DNA of 64,000 bases, from the NCBI GenBank assembly GCA_012845835.1, contig JABAKD010000007.1, positions 12,960,011 to 13,024,010 on the forward strand. The letters run 5' to 3'. Made by a program: the position numbers and the translations under genes. The notes under the pieces were generated by a model, which saw only the letters and a program-made list of their open reading frames with translations, was not told the DNA's origin and searched no databases. Of the stretch, positions 58,301-60,365 are shown piece after piece (the first letter of the stretch is position 1; every line of letters begins with the position of its first letter). This DNA comes from Undaria pinnatifida. Its lineage: Eukaryota > Sar > Phaeophyceae > Laminariales > Alariaceae.

Positions 58301-59315
58301 CAGTTGTAAAGGCGTTAAGAGGGAGAAGGGACATATTTAACCTATTAATAAATTAAATAAAGGCAAACAGGCCTCCTCTGGGCGACAGGGCGAAGCGGTG
58401 GCTTCGTCGCGAATGCACGAGGCTGCGTTGCATCAAGAGGCTGCACAATGCATCTTCAACCTCAATCTGCTCCATTTAAAAAGCTTGCCTCTCGAGGTGA
58501 GTAGATAATCAGCCAACTATTTACAGGCATACGACACCAAGCCTGCATAACAAACTTACTCGTACAATTTGATATGAGACTAACACTCAGTTGACTATGC
58601 GTCGACGGCTGATGCTACAGTACCGACCATACCGTTTTCATTGCCATGCCAGATACAGGACGCAAAAGGCTGCAATGCATCGTATGCAGCTCCTCATGAC
58701 AGCCTGCCTCGCACAAAAGTGGACACAGAAATCAGCCCACTACGATGCAGTAGCCACGGTCAGCACAACAGCAAATATATTATGATATTAATAGGAGACT
58801 ATGCAGGACAGAGAAGGCTGCAATGCATCGTCTGCGAGCTCCAATCTGAGCGCACAGGTCGATGCAACCCTGCATATTGTCCTCGTGGCAGCTTGCTTTG
58901 TCGAAGTGCACCGAGCAATCAGCCATCAGTTCAATATGATCGTAGCCAGCCACAGCCTTTTGAGAGAGCAATATGCTACTGACTGCTGTACCAGGCGTAC
59001 TGCTGTTGACCTTGTGACTGGCCGCCTCCCTGCACAGAGCCAAACACGTCCAGACGCAACTACTGCCTGGCGTCCAAGCTCTGTGCTGTACCAGGTACGA
59101 GCGTACTGCAGTACCGCAAACAATCCTCGAGGAACCTCTCGTTCGATGCGTGTTCTGTGCTGTCTCTCTCAAGACGACTTGTTCCGTGTTCCTTCCCCAC
59201 TGCAATACTACCCCACGCAACGAGCGCTTTCTCGCAGAATCTCCTTCACCCACCTCTCTAGCGCATGGTAGATTGGCTGTAGCCTCTGGGTGCGAATCTC
59301 CTCTGCCGACGACAT
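12179..59315 (-). CDS. NAA25: NAA25/Mdm20-like NatB auxiliary subunit, whole locus, 28 exons
   Basis: This is the non-catalytic subunit of NatB, which with catalytic NAA20 acetylates nascent chains starting Met-Asp, Met-Glu, Met-Asn or Met-Gln on the ribosome. The family is an alpha-helical TPR-like superhelix that cradles NAA20. The joined exons give 3579 nt (about 1192 residues plus stop), longer than human NAA25 (about 970) mainly because of low-complexity insertions in exons 8, 23, 24 and 26. The family order is seen throughout: an N-terminal RLQPIY block, LKANGLWKLGK, the DQWSYY block, RWRGPFLAEMELVKR, the CCF block, VVREL, the MDVYRLLGSF block, a Lys-rich tract near the C-terminus and a final amphipathic helix. 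Phases from exon 3 to 28 run 0,0,1,0,2,0,1,2,0,1,2,1,2,1,0,0,0,2,2,0,2,0,0,0,1. Only the exon 1-2-3 joins are uncertain. Recognition is from memory of the family, not from a search. Confidence 0.9.
12396..12690 (+). repeat. G-rich tracts in intron 27
   Basis: Several G-runs of 9-30 bases with few interruptions, C-runs in the transcript just upstream of exon 28. Similar tracts at 13101-13215 and 13980-14030. Confidence 0.92.
12462..12531 (-). repeat. Decayed copy of intron 27 end plus exon 28 start (copy 1)
   Basis: The intron tail and the GAGTGGTGCGAGGAAGGAGT exon start are repeated behind an intact CTACAG acceptor, but the frame is lost. It lies 150 bp upstream of the real exon. Confidence 0.85.
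13252..13301 (-). repeat. Decayed copy of exon 28 acceptor edge (copy 2)
   Basis: A shorter, more diverged copy (GAGGAGAGTGGCGCGAG on the minus strand) with the same upstream intron words, next to a G-rich tract. Confidence 0.6.
13551..13839 (+). mobile_element. G-tract MITE, copy F
   Basis: Full-length copy inside NAA25 intron 27, with a GT dinucleotide run and a G-tract at its right end. Confidence 0.87.
14146..14200 (-). repeat. Decayed copy of exon 28 acceptor edge (copy 3)
   Basis: The most diverged copy (CTGAGGGAGTAGGGCGCAGG on the minus strand), again bordered by a G-rich tract, so the unit of duplication was probably about 0.8 kb. Confidence 0.45.
14286..14400 (+). repeat. 24 bp minisatellite
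   Basis: Five units of GGCGATAGAGGTACCTCTTT. Confidence 0.88.
14455..14585 (+). repeat. Interspersed repeat, 130 bp family
   Basis: Core words CCGACCAGGCAGACAT, GCGTGCACCAA and GGGCnGGCTGCATCC recur at 27058-27182 (same strand) and 45326-45450 (inverted). No terminal repeats seen; probably a fragment of a larger element. Confidence 0.75.
14993..15113 (-). CDS. NAA25: NAA25 exon 27
   Basis: 121 nt, phase 0 to 1, between CGTCAG and GTGAGC. It reads SEISAKLEPAHPGEALSQLL then KGELGVAYKP. Family resemblance is weak; phase and splice sites fit exons 26 and 28 exactly. Confidence 0.72.
15180..16310 (+). repeat. CATAT/ATCAT pentamer arrays flanking the Stowaway-like MITE
   Basis: 15180-15306 and 15940-16310 are arrays of ATCATAT-type units; the MITE at 15307-15897 inserted into one array. 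Confidence 0.88.
15307..15897. mobile_element. Stowaway-like (Tc1/mariner) MITE
   Basis: Flanked by TA on both sides. Inverted ends start CTCCCTCCGATTCCGA and continue ATATAAGCAAGG, very close to the plant Stowaway terminal consensus. It has no transposase. An inner block near 15560-15600 repeats the right-end sequence, suggesting a nested or duplicated end. It lies in intron 26. Confidence 0.85.
16306..16412 (-). repeat. Decayed copy of exon 26 3' part and donor (copy 2)
   Basis: Reads ALVAFGREVSNLLRATPVAL, then runs into GTATGA. If used as an exon it would end in a stop codon directly after the copied donor. Confidence 0.85.
16491..16615 (-). repeat. Decayed copy of exon 26 3' part and donor (copy 1)
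   Basis: Reads AVSRLQDAAVSAFVREVSNL on the minus strand, like exon 26, with adjacent intron words also copied. Indels shift the donor phase. Confidence 0.88.
16720..16914 (-). CDS. NAA25: NAA25 exon 26 (Lys-rich tract)
   Basis: 195 nt, phase 0-0, between GCATAG and GTGTTG. It opens LPADKKKKGGGKSKGKG, the counterpart of the poly-Lys stretch of human NAA25, then reads AVSRLQEAISAFGREVSDLL (family FQDYVTGLQTLISNVVDHI). Two decayed copies follow downstream. Confidence 0.88.
17450..17645 (+). repeat. 22 bp minisatellite
   Basis: About eight units of ATCTCGTAACGGCAGACACA in intron 25. Confidence 0.92.
18742..18843 (-). CDS. NAA25: NAA25 exon 25
   Basis: 102 nt, phase 0-0, between ACACAG and GTATGC. 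It reads TPEWLTLVSKALGGGLVFTC then ILLQAIDAE, corresponding to family HPTLLENLVFFVETISVILWV. Confidence 0.85.
18905..19965 (+). repeat. TCAA/CCAA tetramer-octamer arrays
   Basis: Two blocks (18905-19075, 19260-19965) of TCAATCAACCAA-type repeats filling most of intron 24, with unrelated sequence between them. Confidence 0.92.
20196..20463 (-). CDS. NAA25: NAA25 exon 24
   Basis: 268 nt, phase 2 to 0, between GGTAG and GTGAGG. It reads PWQILADAARALAL, a Gly-rich linker and EKLGAAAEAMGRAAEKAKAY, consistent with the late helices (family IQERIENSFKSLLDQLKDVF). The largest exon of the gene. Confidence 0.78.
21572..21670 (-). repeat. Decayed copy of exon 23 3' part and donor
   Basis: Minus-strand reading contains EAENARVSRGAGDVSG and the GGGGACGGGTGCGT donor of exon 23. 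Confidence 0.82.
21780..22030 (-). CDS. NAA25: NAA25 exon 23 (Ala-rich)
   Basis: 251 nt, phase 0 to 2, between TTTTAG and GTGCGT. It starts ELSADVDSKATELEHAT, then has a long Ala run encoded by GCT/GCC repeats and ends ENA/GNA-RVSS...AAGDG. It fills the variable loop of the family with no detailed match; support is the open frame, splice sites and phase fit. A decayed copy of its 3' part follows. Confidence 0.75.
22352..22970 (+). repeat. 43 bp minisatellite
   Basis: About 14 units of GTGGATTATTATCTAGGCTA, AAGTATGTAAATCGGGGAA. Higher-order variation (TTCTCTAGTATAGAAGC units in the middle) shows local spreading. It fills intron 22 near exon 22. Confidence 0.92.
22971..23035. repeat. Perfect 31 bp palindrome with 3-base loop
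   Basis: Arms 22971-23001 and 23005-23035 are exact reverse complements around AAG. The arms contain the minisatellite word TATGTAAATCGGGGAAGT, so the array ends in an inverted unit. Confidence 0.95.
23450..23567 (-). CDS. NAA25: NAA25 exon 22
   Basis: 118 nt, phase 2 to 0, between GTGTCAG and GTGCGA. It reads AVSEEEEAATKSG then HLKASLKRRLLANELLTLAL, matching family DVSEEHKKLSLEEETLWLRIRSLTLRL in position and pattern. Confidence 0.83.
24615..24935 (+). repeat. AACACC hexamer arrays
   Basis: Long runs of CCAACA units with a short GACACGGACAAAAACAA interruption, intron 21. Confidence 0.92.
25066..25176 (-). CDS. NAA25: NAA25 exon 21
   Basis: 111 nt, phase 2-2, between GCTAG and GTAAGT. After a Gly-rich stretch it reads NWLEALKENMDYSVQTD (family IPWEDLRDNRDLNVF). 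Confidence 0.85.
25401..25442 (-). repeat. Decayed copy of exon 20 3' end (copy 2)
   Basis: Minus strand retains CTTCCGCGGCTAGG from the exon 20 donor region; the rest is diverged. Confidence 0.6.
25571..25616 (-). repeat. Decayed copy of exon 20 3' end (copy 1)
   Basis: Minus strand reads VEDHQTFASTA, a copy of LDHQTYASAA, with a degraded donor. Confidence 0.8.
25893..26204 (+). mobile_element. tRNA-headed SINE, family 1
   Basis: Starts CGCCCCGGTGGCGTATCAGG with an A-box-like TGGCGTATCAGG and a B box GAGTTCGAGACC, as in tRNA-derived SINEs, then a 200 bp body and an A-rich tail. It lies in intron 20. Confidence 0.82.
26332..26432 (-). CDS. NAA25: NAA25 exon 20
   Basis: 101 nt, phase 0 to 2, between TTTAG and GTACGT. 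It reads REKLDLSLQLALAKAEKVAM then DVILDHQTYASAA (family NRLNNSLHFAQVRTERMLLD). Two copies of its 3' end follow in the next intron. Confidence 0.9.
26455..26970 (+). repeat. Tandem repeats of about 100-110 bp
   Basis: About five degenerate units containing TTCTCCCTCTAAACCAAA and GAAGGGAGAAA. The units resemble the sequence around the exon 20 acceptor (CCCTCTAAATAAAAAC), so they may derive from it. Confidence 0.7.
27058..27182 (+). repeat. Interspersed repeat, 130 bp family, copy 2
   Basis: Same family as 14455-14585, about 75% alike by eye, in intron 19. Confidence 0.75.
27632..27817 (-). CDS. NAA25: NAA25 exon 19
   Basis: 186 nt, phase 0-0, between TTTTGCAG and GTTTGG. It reads VDTLSYLILRPSHCYGLFGE (family HDTIGYLLTRYAESLGQY) and continues to AVEWGNYSKGAEIDRFQ (family AYKYGAFEKIPEFIAFRNRL). 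One of the clearest family matches. Confidence 0.94.
28080..28388 (+). repeat. AGCAAC hexamer array
   Basis: CAACAG repeats close to the exon 18 donor; the long open frames in all readings are artefacts. Confidence 0.93.
28416..28502 (-). CDS. NAA25: NAA25 exon 18
   Basis: 87 nt, phase 0-0, between ATGCAG and GTAGTG. It reads MDVYRLLGSFQRGLLIFGEL and ends DVKQIQ (family VRIYCMLGAFEPVVDLYSSLDAKHIQ). It is closer to the family than its duplicate at 28637-28720. Confidence 0.92.
28637..28720 (-). CDS. NAA25: Duplicate of NAA25 exon 18, intact (candidate alternative exon 18b)
   Basis: 84 nt (28 codons) reading VVDVHRLLSLFEKGLILFGE, clearly a diverged copy of exon 18. It keeps a TTTTGCAG acceptor, a GTATGT donor, an open frame and phase 0-0. 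It could replace or be added to exon 18 without frameshift. Whether it is used cannot be told from sequence. Confidence 0.6.
28951..29081 (-). mobile_element. SINE family 1, 3' fragment joined to ACAAG array
   Basis: Only the 3' half remains; the head side is replaced by the ACAAG pentamer array. Confidence 0.75.
29078..29190 (+). repeat. ACAAG pentamer array
   Basis: About 22 units, 4 bases from the exon 17 donor on the transcribed strand (TGTCT units in RNA). Confidence 0.95.
29194..29303 (-). CDS. NAA25: NAA25 exon 17
   Basis: 110 nt, phase 1 to 0, between GGTAG and GTACTT. It reads EAKAYLGRVEVACLLEAAMS then SPYNHH (family TVWQALTLLEEGLTHSPSN). The donor runs straight into a TGTCT pentanucleotide array, so the 5' splice site sits at the edge of a length-variable repeat. 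Confidence 0.9.
30027..30145 (-). CDS. NAA25: NAA25 exon 16
   Basis: 119 nt, phase 2 to 1, between ATACAG and GTGCTT. It reads HGDELVILAALTLLKLCTLY (family FSDYYCLLAVHALIDVW). Confidence 0.9.
30645..30975. mobile_element. TIR element with internal 81 bp tandem repeats
   Basis: Ends GTGGTCCCTCTATAGTGCCGG and, inverted, GTGTTCCCTGTATAGTGCCGG. The interior is three tandem units of about 80 bp (CGGTTGCCCGCTACAGTGCT...). Intron 15. Related copies at 56755-56945 and 62210-62392. Confidence 0.78.
31061..31160 (-). CDS. NAA25: NAA25 exon 15 (GC donor)
   Basis: 100 nt, phase 1 to 2. It reads SIPYLEQRYRGVVRELTTQY (family KLSVVRELMLRYQ). Only the GC donor TACAG/GCGAGA gives the phase and join required by exon 16; this is the second GC-AG intron of the gene. 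Confidence 0.85.
31474..31760 (+). repeat. Short interspersed repeat (GCTTGCAAAGATGAGTATC) with long 3' extension
   Basis: The 75 bp core (GCAGCTTGCAAAGATGAGTA then GTCGAACTCACAGCTGACGT) also occurs at 20830-20905, 33566-33642, 35247-35320, 52287-52350 (inverted) and 63893-63961, and partly near 34985. In this copy it continues into about 160 bp that recurs at 3395-3555 (GTGACTCTGTACC, GCGCAGCGTAGCT). Confidence 0.75.
31979..32076 (-). CDS. NAA25: NAA25 exon 14
   Basis: 98 nt, phase 2 to 1, between CATCAAG and GTGCGT. It reads LHRYICACQSRNLLGDLT, matching family LQQHLCVVQLTRLLG. A copy of its 5' half lies about 150 bp upstream (32222-32280). Confidence 0.85.
32222..32280 (-). repeat. Decayed copy of exon 14 5' half
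   Basis: Minus strand has an ATTAAG acceptor followed by RLHRYMCACQYEHFLGNHTV, a copy of exon 14; the donor half is missing. Confidence 0.9.
32369..32670 (+). mobile_element. tRNA-headed SINE, family 1, second copy
   Basis: Near-identical to the 25.9 kb copy over its length, with a mutated B box and a shorter A-rich tail. It lies in intron 13. Confidence 0.82.
33045..33392 (-). mobile_element. tRNA-headed SINE, family 2
   Basis: Minus-strand head CGCCCCGGTGGTCTGGTGGTTA with B box GGGTTCGAATCCCC, a body unrelated to family 1 but sharing the same first 16 bases, and an A-rich tail at 33048-33056. Confidence 0.78.
34756..34924 (-). CDS. NAA25: NAA25 exon 13
   Basis: 169 nt, phase 1 to 2, between CTTCGAG and GTGAGA. 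It reads LGLERLKDFFRREAAESK and ends QEQRDIGVK, in the place of a weakly conserved stretch before family ADIRALQQHL. Assigned mainly because it is open, well bounded and its phases fit both neighbours. Confidence 0.75.
35996..36125 (-). CDS. NAA25: NAA25 exon 12
   Basis: 130 nt, phase 0 to 1, between AGAAG and GTATGG. It reads YMGLFSSKLCCFRDMRPYL (family YFKKFGDKPCCFTDLKVFV). The CCF motif with its acidic residue is clear. The acceptor is inferred from phase and a purine-rich 3' splice site. Confidence 0.88.
36573..36663 (-). CDS. NAA25: NAA25 exon 11
   Basis: 91 nt, phase 2 to 0, between ATACAG and GTGAGT. It reads WRGPFLAEMELVKRAIDWF, the family RPLRGPHLAKLELIRRL block, one of the best conserved in NAA25. 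Confidence 0.92.
36960..37310 (+). repeat. AAACG pentamer array
   Basis: Degenerate CGAAACGAAA units with CCGTCCCA spacers forming an about 35 bp higher-order unit, intron 10. Confidence 0.9.
37566..37646 (-). repeat. Decayed copy of exon 10 3' half (copy 3)
   Basis: Shares a 17 bp flank with the 38.5 kb copy and a diverged exon 10 end with GGTGAATA; interrupted by a hAT-like MITE next to it. Confidence 0.6.
37653..37882. mobile_element. hAT-like MITE, short copy
   Basis: About 230 bp with ends CCACGGCTGTTCACGGGTCG and the inverse of CATGGCTTTTTCACG, flanked by AAAATATA on both sides. The interior is GACCC-rich like the 60.4 kb element. Intron 10. Confidence 0.8.
38443..38535 (-). repeat. 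Decayed copy of exon 10 3' half (copy 2)
   Basis: Minus strand ends GAGAACCCAAGGTGAAT, identical to the exon 10 donor, after a diverged body. Confidence 0.8.
38636..38830 (-). mobile_element. SINE family 2 body fragment
   Basis: Matches the family 2 body (ACTCAGnTCCGnGGTCAC and CCCCACTACnGTACnnGCC) without the tRNA head. Confidence 0.7.
38856..39010 (-). mobile_element. SINE family 1, diverged 3' fragment
   Basis: Shares TATCGCGCATAGGGTTCAGCA with the complete copies, then diverges. Confidence 0.65.
39149..39254 (-). CDS. NAA25: NAA25 exon 10
   Basis: 106 nt, phase 1 to 2, between TTTGAAG and GTGAAT. It reads PPALKKALQLMRQLQKENP, occupying the place of family HYSAEKAVKFIEDRITEE. Its phases fit exons 9 and 11 exactly. 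Three decayed copies surround it. Confidence 0.85.
39538..39602 (-). repeat. Decayed copy of exon 10 5' half
   Basis: Acceptor and GGxGCCGGACGAGTGG core of exon 10 repeated with a one-base insertion that breaks the frame. Confidence 0.78.
39637..41377 (+). mobile_element. LTR-flanked non-autonomous retroelement in intron 9
   Basis: Two direct repeats (39637-39842, 206 bp; 41173-41377, 205 bp) both run TGTGGGA...GGTAGTC to CTGGTATnCACA, i.e. TG...CA like LTRs, and share long identical words (GAGGGTCAGCAACGAG, ACACCTCAGAGTGCCCTCGA). The 1.33 kb interior is too short for pol. It holds gag-like reading frames in opposite orientations (VEQIMTLSQGPNESVTR and its inverse). No primer-binding site or target duplication recognised. 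Confidence 0.78.
40227..40957. repeat. Inverted duplication of a gag-like segment
   Basis: The plus-strand arm (40227-40500, then a second partial copy 40501-40661) and the minus-strand arm (40683-40957) encode the same peptide, with KDEAIQ, WRR, DAESSAKPT, SYLSADAVARSVE and LSQGPNESVTR in order. The LSQGPNESVT end resembles retrotransposon Gag motifs; the assignment to gag is inference. Confidence 0.75.
42282..42441 (-). CDS. NAA25: NAA25 exon 9
   Basis: 160 nt, phase 0 to 1, between GAGCAG and GTAGGC. It reads ADQWSYYVSLLDLIDRR, matching the well-conserved NSDDWQFYLTYFDSV motif. A decayed copy of its 5' half lies upstream at 42622-42690. Confidence 0.92.
42622..42690 (-). repeat. Decayed copy of exon 9 5' half
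   Basis: Minus strand GGCCAG acceptor then ELEYPDAKTALYETLDSVDD, a copy of ELERLEMKAALYEKLGSGED. About 150 bp of intron on the 5' side is copied too (to about 42855). Confidence 0.92.
43195..43455 (+). repeat. 85 bp tandem repeat, three units
   Basis: Three units with ATGACTACATCCATGTTG and CCGCTGTTC(A)T words, intron 8. Confidence 0.82.
43768..43880 (-). repeat. Decayed copy of exon 8 3' half (copy 2)
   Basis: Minus strand reads DGGMAIEDRSGVENGSIVNM, nearly identical to exon 8, but the donor GT has become GC. Confidence 0.92.
43978..44090 (-). repeat. Decayed copy of exon 8 3' half (copy 1)
   Basis: Retains the GCT repeat, the GGGATGGCGATA region and the CAACATGCAGGTACTG donor of exon 8. 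Confidence 0.88.
44176..44365 (-). CDS. NAA25: NAA25 exon 8 (Ala/Thr-rich insertion)
   Basis: 190 nt, phase 2 to 0. It starts REALEALGRFEPEVPPQDD (family YQEALDVIRG), then carries an Ala/Thr homopolymer insertion encoded by GCT/ACT repeats and an acidic end, followed by GSIVNMQ at GTACTT. The insertion is absent from human NAA25 and looks like a codon-repeat expansion in a surface loop. Two decayed copies of its 3' half follow. Confidence 0.85.
44662..44738. mobile_element. Mini Stowaway-like element, second copy
   Basis: Shares CTCTGTCCGTAAATATAGGC at one end and TACGTACAGAG at the other with the 56.1 kb element. Confidence 0.6.
45326..45450 (-). repeat. Interspersed repeat, 130 bp family, copy 3
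   Basis: Inverted copy of the same family in intron 7. Confidence 0.75.
46896..46972 (-). CDS. NAA25: NAA25 exon 7
   Basis: 77 nt, phase 0 to 2, between TTGCAG and GTGAGA. It reads EELRLYLEILNLQGKH (family EVELYYMILERLGKYQEAL). The split Arg codon is completed by exon 8. Confidence 0.88.
47030..47375 (+). repeat. CTG/CTA trinucleotide arrays
   Basis: Imperfect CTGCTACTA repeats immediately downstream of exon 6 in intron 6. Confidence 0.88.
47386..47507 (-). CDS. NAA25: NAA25 exon 6 (GC donor)
   Basis: 122 nt, phase 1 to 0. It reads KFIIWAAATMLIQAERKD then TLPLAEKL, matching family YYFWSVMSLIMQS and FLPLAERM. The best alignment uses a GC donor (AAAAG/GCGAGT); a GT donor 15 nt earlier also keeps frame but drops VLQEK. 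Its acceptor edge has been amplified into the repeat array at 47560-48600. Confidence 0.88.
47560..48600 (-). repeat. Repeat array seeded by the exon 6 acceptor edge
   Basis: About eight degenerate units of 75-110 bp, each with the minus-strand word GGCAAGTTTATCATCTTG, a near copy of the first bases of exon 6 with its CAG acceptor. Units at about 47575, 47650, 47735, 48100, 48245, 48345, 48445 and 48520. The spacing between 47760 and 48060 is filled by unrelated sequence. Confidence 0.85.
48705..48995 (+). repeat. Minisatellite, about 33 bp unit
   Basis: About nine units of ACCGACCAGCCCAAACGAG, TTTCTAGTAAC in intron 5. Confidence 0.9.
49477..49699. mobile_element. hAT-like MITE, short copy
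   Basis: About 220 bp with inverted ends CCGGGCATTTCCACGGG and CAGGCATTTTCACGGG and GGGTC-type repeats inside; no clear target duplication. Intron 5. Confidence 0.75.
50054..50117 (-). CDS. NAA25: NAA25 exon 5
   Basis: 64 nt, phase 0 to 1, between CGGCAG and GTGAGC. It reads AKLYLKAQQTATKLYKV, corresponding to family GEYKKMQQAGMALYKI. The split glycine codon is completed by exon 6. Confidence 0.87.
50705..50865. repeat. Fold-back element, about 160 bp
   Basis: Left arm CCAAGTGTTTCGGTCCCCAA...GGTGCAGTTCTAAAGGGGTT pairs with right arm AGCCCTTTAGAACCGCACCAAC...GAAACACTTGCAAG, with a third shorter arm between. Its end words recur in copies near 5840 and 58180-58320. Confidence 0.7.
51135..51432 (-). 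mobile_element. tRNA-headed SINE, family 1, inverted copy
   Basis: Full-length copy whose head (CCGGTCGCCCCGGTGGCG on the minus strand) abuts an exon 4 shadow copy. Confidence 0.82.
51475..51549 (-). repeat. Decayed copy of exon 4 3' half (copy 2)
   Basis: FEAAVNASAEG then a frameshift in an A-run; ends with an intact GTGAGT donor. Confidence 0.9.
51597..51675 (-). repeat. Decayed copy of exon 4 3' half (copy 1)
   Basis: Minus strand reads FEDAVDVRSAEPPPSKELFV, then CYVR, a copy of the exon 4 end, without the GTGAGT donor. Confidence 0.92.
51731..51889 (-). CDS. NAA25: NAA25 exon 4
   Basis: 53 codons in phase 0-0 between CTGCAG and GTGAGT. It reads IPTNEDTLSAM, then LEAAVNARPGEPPLLKELFM, matching the EPTDDNSLQAL and YEAAVKKVPNSEEYHSHLFM region of the family. 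Four decayed partial copies flank it, two on each side. Confidence 0.9.
52088..52135 (-). repeat. Decayed copy of exon 4 5' part (copy 3)
   Basis: Minus strand repeats TCCTACGAAT...CACTTT.GCGGCGA from the exon 4 start. Confidence 0.7.
52540..52589 (-). repeat. Decayed copy of exon 4 5' part (copy 4)
   Basis: Minus strand reads RSIPTDEDSPAMSS after a diverged acceptor, compare RAIPTNEDTLSAMSC in exon 4. Confidence 0.88.
52945..53064 (-). CDS. NAA25: NAA25 exon 3
   Basis: It encodes KALKANGLWKLGKYDEGIRL, the first TPR-like helix pair (family LKAIGLQRTGK). It ends in phase 0 at CAG/GTACGC. The acceptor drawn is CATCCAG; an alternative GAGCAG acceptor 18 nt inside (start 53046) keeps the frame. 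Confidence 0.82.
53155..54330 (+). repeat. CGAC tetramer-rich region
   Basis: Degenerate ACCGACCG repeats interleaved with CCTACCTAC and larger words, filling most of the start of intron 2. Confidence 0.88.
55497..55660 (-). mobile_element. SINE family 2 body fragment
   Basis: Contains TTCTTCTCCCTCCCTAGGCG and CCACTACGGTACGCGCCTTG, both shared with the 33.1 kb copy. Confidence 0.7.
56141..56221. mobile_element. Mini Stowaway-like element
   Basis: About 80 bp between TA dinucleotides with inverted ends CTCTGTCCGnAAnTATAAGCA, in intron 2. Confidence 0.7.
56755..56945. mobile_element. TIR element related to 30.6 kb copy
   Basis: Inverted ends GTGGTCTTTCTATAGTA and GTGATCCCTCTGTAGTGC, with CGGGCAACCGGCACCACTGA inside. 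Confidence 0.65.
57440..58900 (-). repeat. Cluster of related copies around candidate exon 2
   Basis: A core of about 45 bp (minus strand GCATTGCAGCAGCCTTGTGC, GTTCTGCGCGAAAGCCACCA) occurs near 57.6 and 57.93 kb almost unchanged, and more diverged near 58.43, 58.66 and 58.85 kb. Because such copies elsewhere mark true exons, the cluster is the best place to look for exon 2. Confidence 0.65.
57598..57622 (-). CDS. NAA25: NAA25 candidate exon 2 (tiny, tentative)
   Basis: The family needs about 8-18 residues between exons 1 and 3. A 25 nt stretch after a GATAG acceptor continues phase 2 and reads R-EYIAAALC, with a weak GC/GTTCTG donor giving phase 0. Related copies lie near 57.9, 58.4, 58.66 and 58.85 kb, so the true exon could be another member of the cluster. 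The choice rests only on phase and position. Confidence 0.3.
59254..59315 (-). CDS. NAA25: NAA25 exon 1 (start codon)
   Basis: The exon encodes MSSAEEIRTQRLQPIYHALE and stops after AG of a split codon at a GTGGGT donor (phase 2). The RLQPIY stretch matches the conserved N-terminal RLRPIYD block of NAA25, which begins close to the family start codon, so this ATG is preferred. Reading on past the donor gives a short tail without family resemblance. No TATA box or other promoter element was recognised upstream. Confidence 0.78.
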
Positions 59316-60365
59316 CTTCCTGTTCACAGTGTGGTACGAGCAACAGCTGTGCCTGTGGGTTGCTTGGCGTTGGCTCGCCCTTGGCCTAGGCGGCATACTG
59401 ACCATTCCCTTGTTGCTAACGCCTGTTATACATCGCGAACTCCATCTTGAGCAAACCACAGCCCACAACAGCCCACAGCCCAACAGCAGTGTGAGGTCGG
59501 AGGATACAACCTCGAAGCGTGGAGATGCCGAACCTACGGTCCCCGCAGGTGAGTGCAGCACGACCGTTTGTGCTTCTTGTAGCAGGATTACCGACGGTAT
59601 CGATCCCTTGTGTCGGCGCCAGGAGGTTGCAGTTTGCTCCCCCTACGACGCTGCTTCGCGTTGGTTTTGGCTTGCCTCGCATTCTCTCTGCTACCCTTTG
59701 CTATAGACTAGACTCAAGCAATATGAACCATTCCAAGATGTAGGCATTGCTTTGCGTATCTTAGGTACGCGCTTTGGCTTGCTGGCGTGGCCACCTGCTT
59801 GTGCGGCAGGACCGTGTGGGCCTGTTGTAGCTGAATTGCCTGCGGCATCGACGACACGTGAGGGGTCGCTTTCCTCCCCATATCCTGCGTTGCGTTGTTT
59901 TTGTTTGCGCCGCTTTCGCTTTGACCTTTAGACTATACTGTACCGCCATAACTAGTGCTGTTGTAGATGCTGTGTTGTGTTACCATCAGCTATATATGTT
60001 GCCCACGCTCTTGGGCTTGCTGCCGTCGCCACCAGCTGAAGCCTGCCATTGTTCAAGCTGGCAAGCGTGCATTGGCTGAAATCGAAGTTGGCAACGTTGG
60101 CAGTGCCACCAAGTAGATCTATCTTGGCTTCGTGTGGCGCTGCTTTTGCACTGCTGTTGCTCTGGCTCTTTCGCTCTGCCCTTTTCATTGCATTGCGCTG
60201 CTCATCGTGTTTGGTCTGTCTTTCCTGGCATCCCGACGCACAGCAGCAGCAACGGTGATGCACACGCCTTGTGGCTGTACAGCAGTGTACAGCTGGTGGT
60301 ATATGGTGGTAATTTTCTTCCCTCGAAACCCTACAGGCACAATAGATGGCAATGTTGGTTATATG
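59316..60365. other. Region upstream of NAA25 start
   Basis: Expected to hold the 5' UTR and promoter. No core promoter motif recognised. Degenerate repeats of about 200 bp (GGCTTGCTG...CGTTGC words at 59630, 59770, 60010) run through it. Confidence 0.5.

Noticed and set aside
58780-59343. 187-codon minus-strand frame overlapping exon 1.
   Set aside because: It is out of frame with exon 1's family match, has no recognisable domain, and part of it is the exon 2-like copy cluster.
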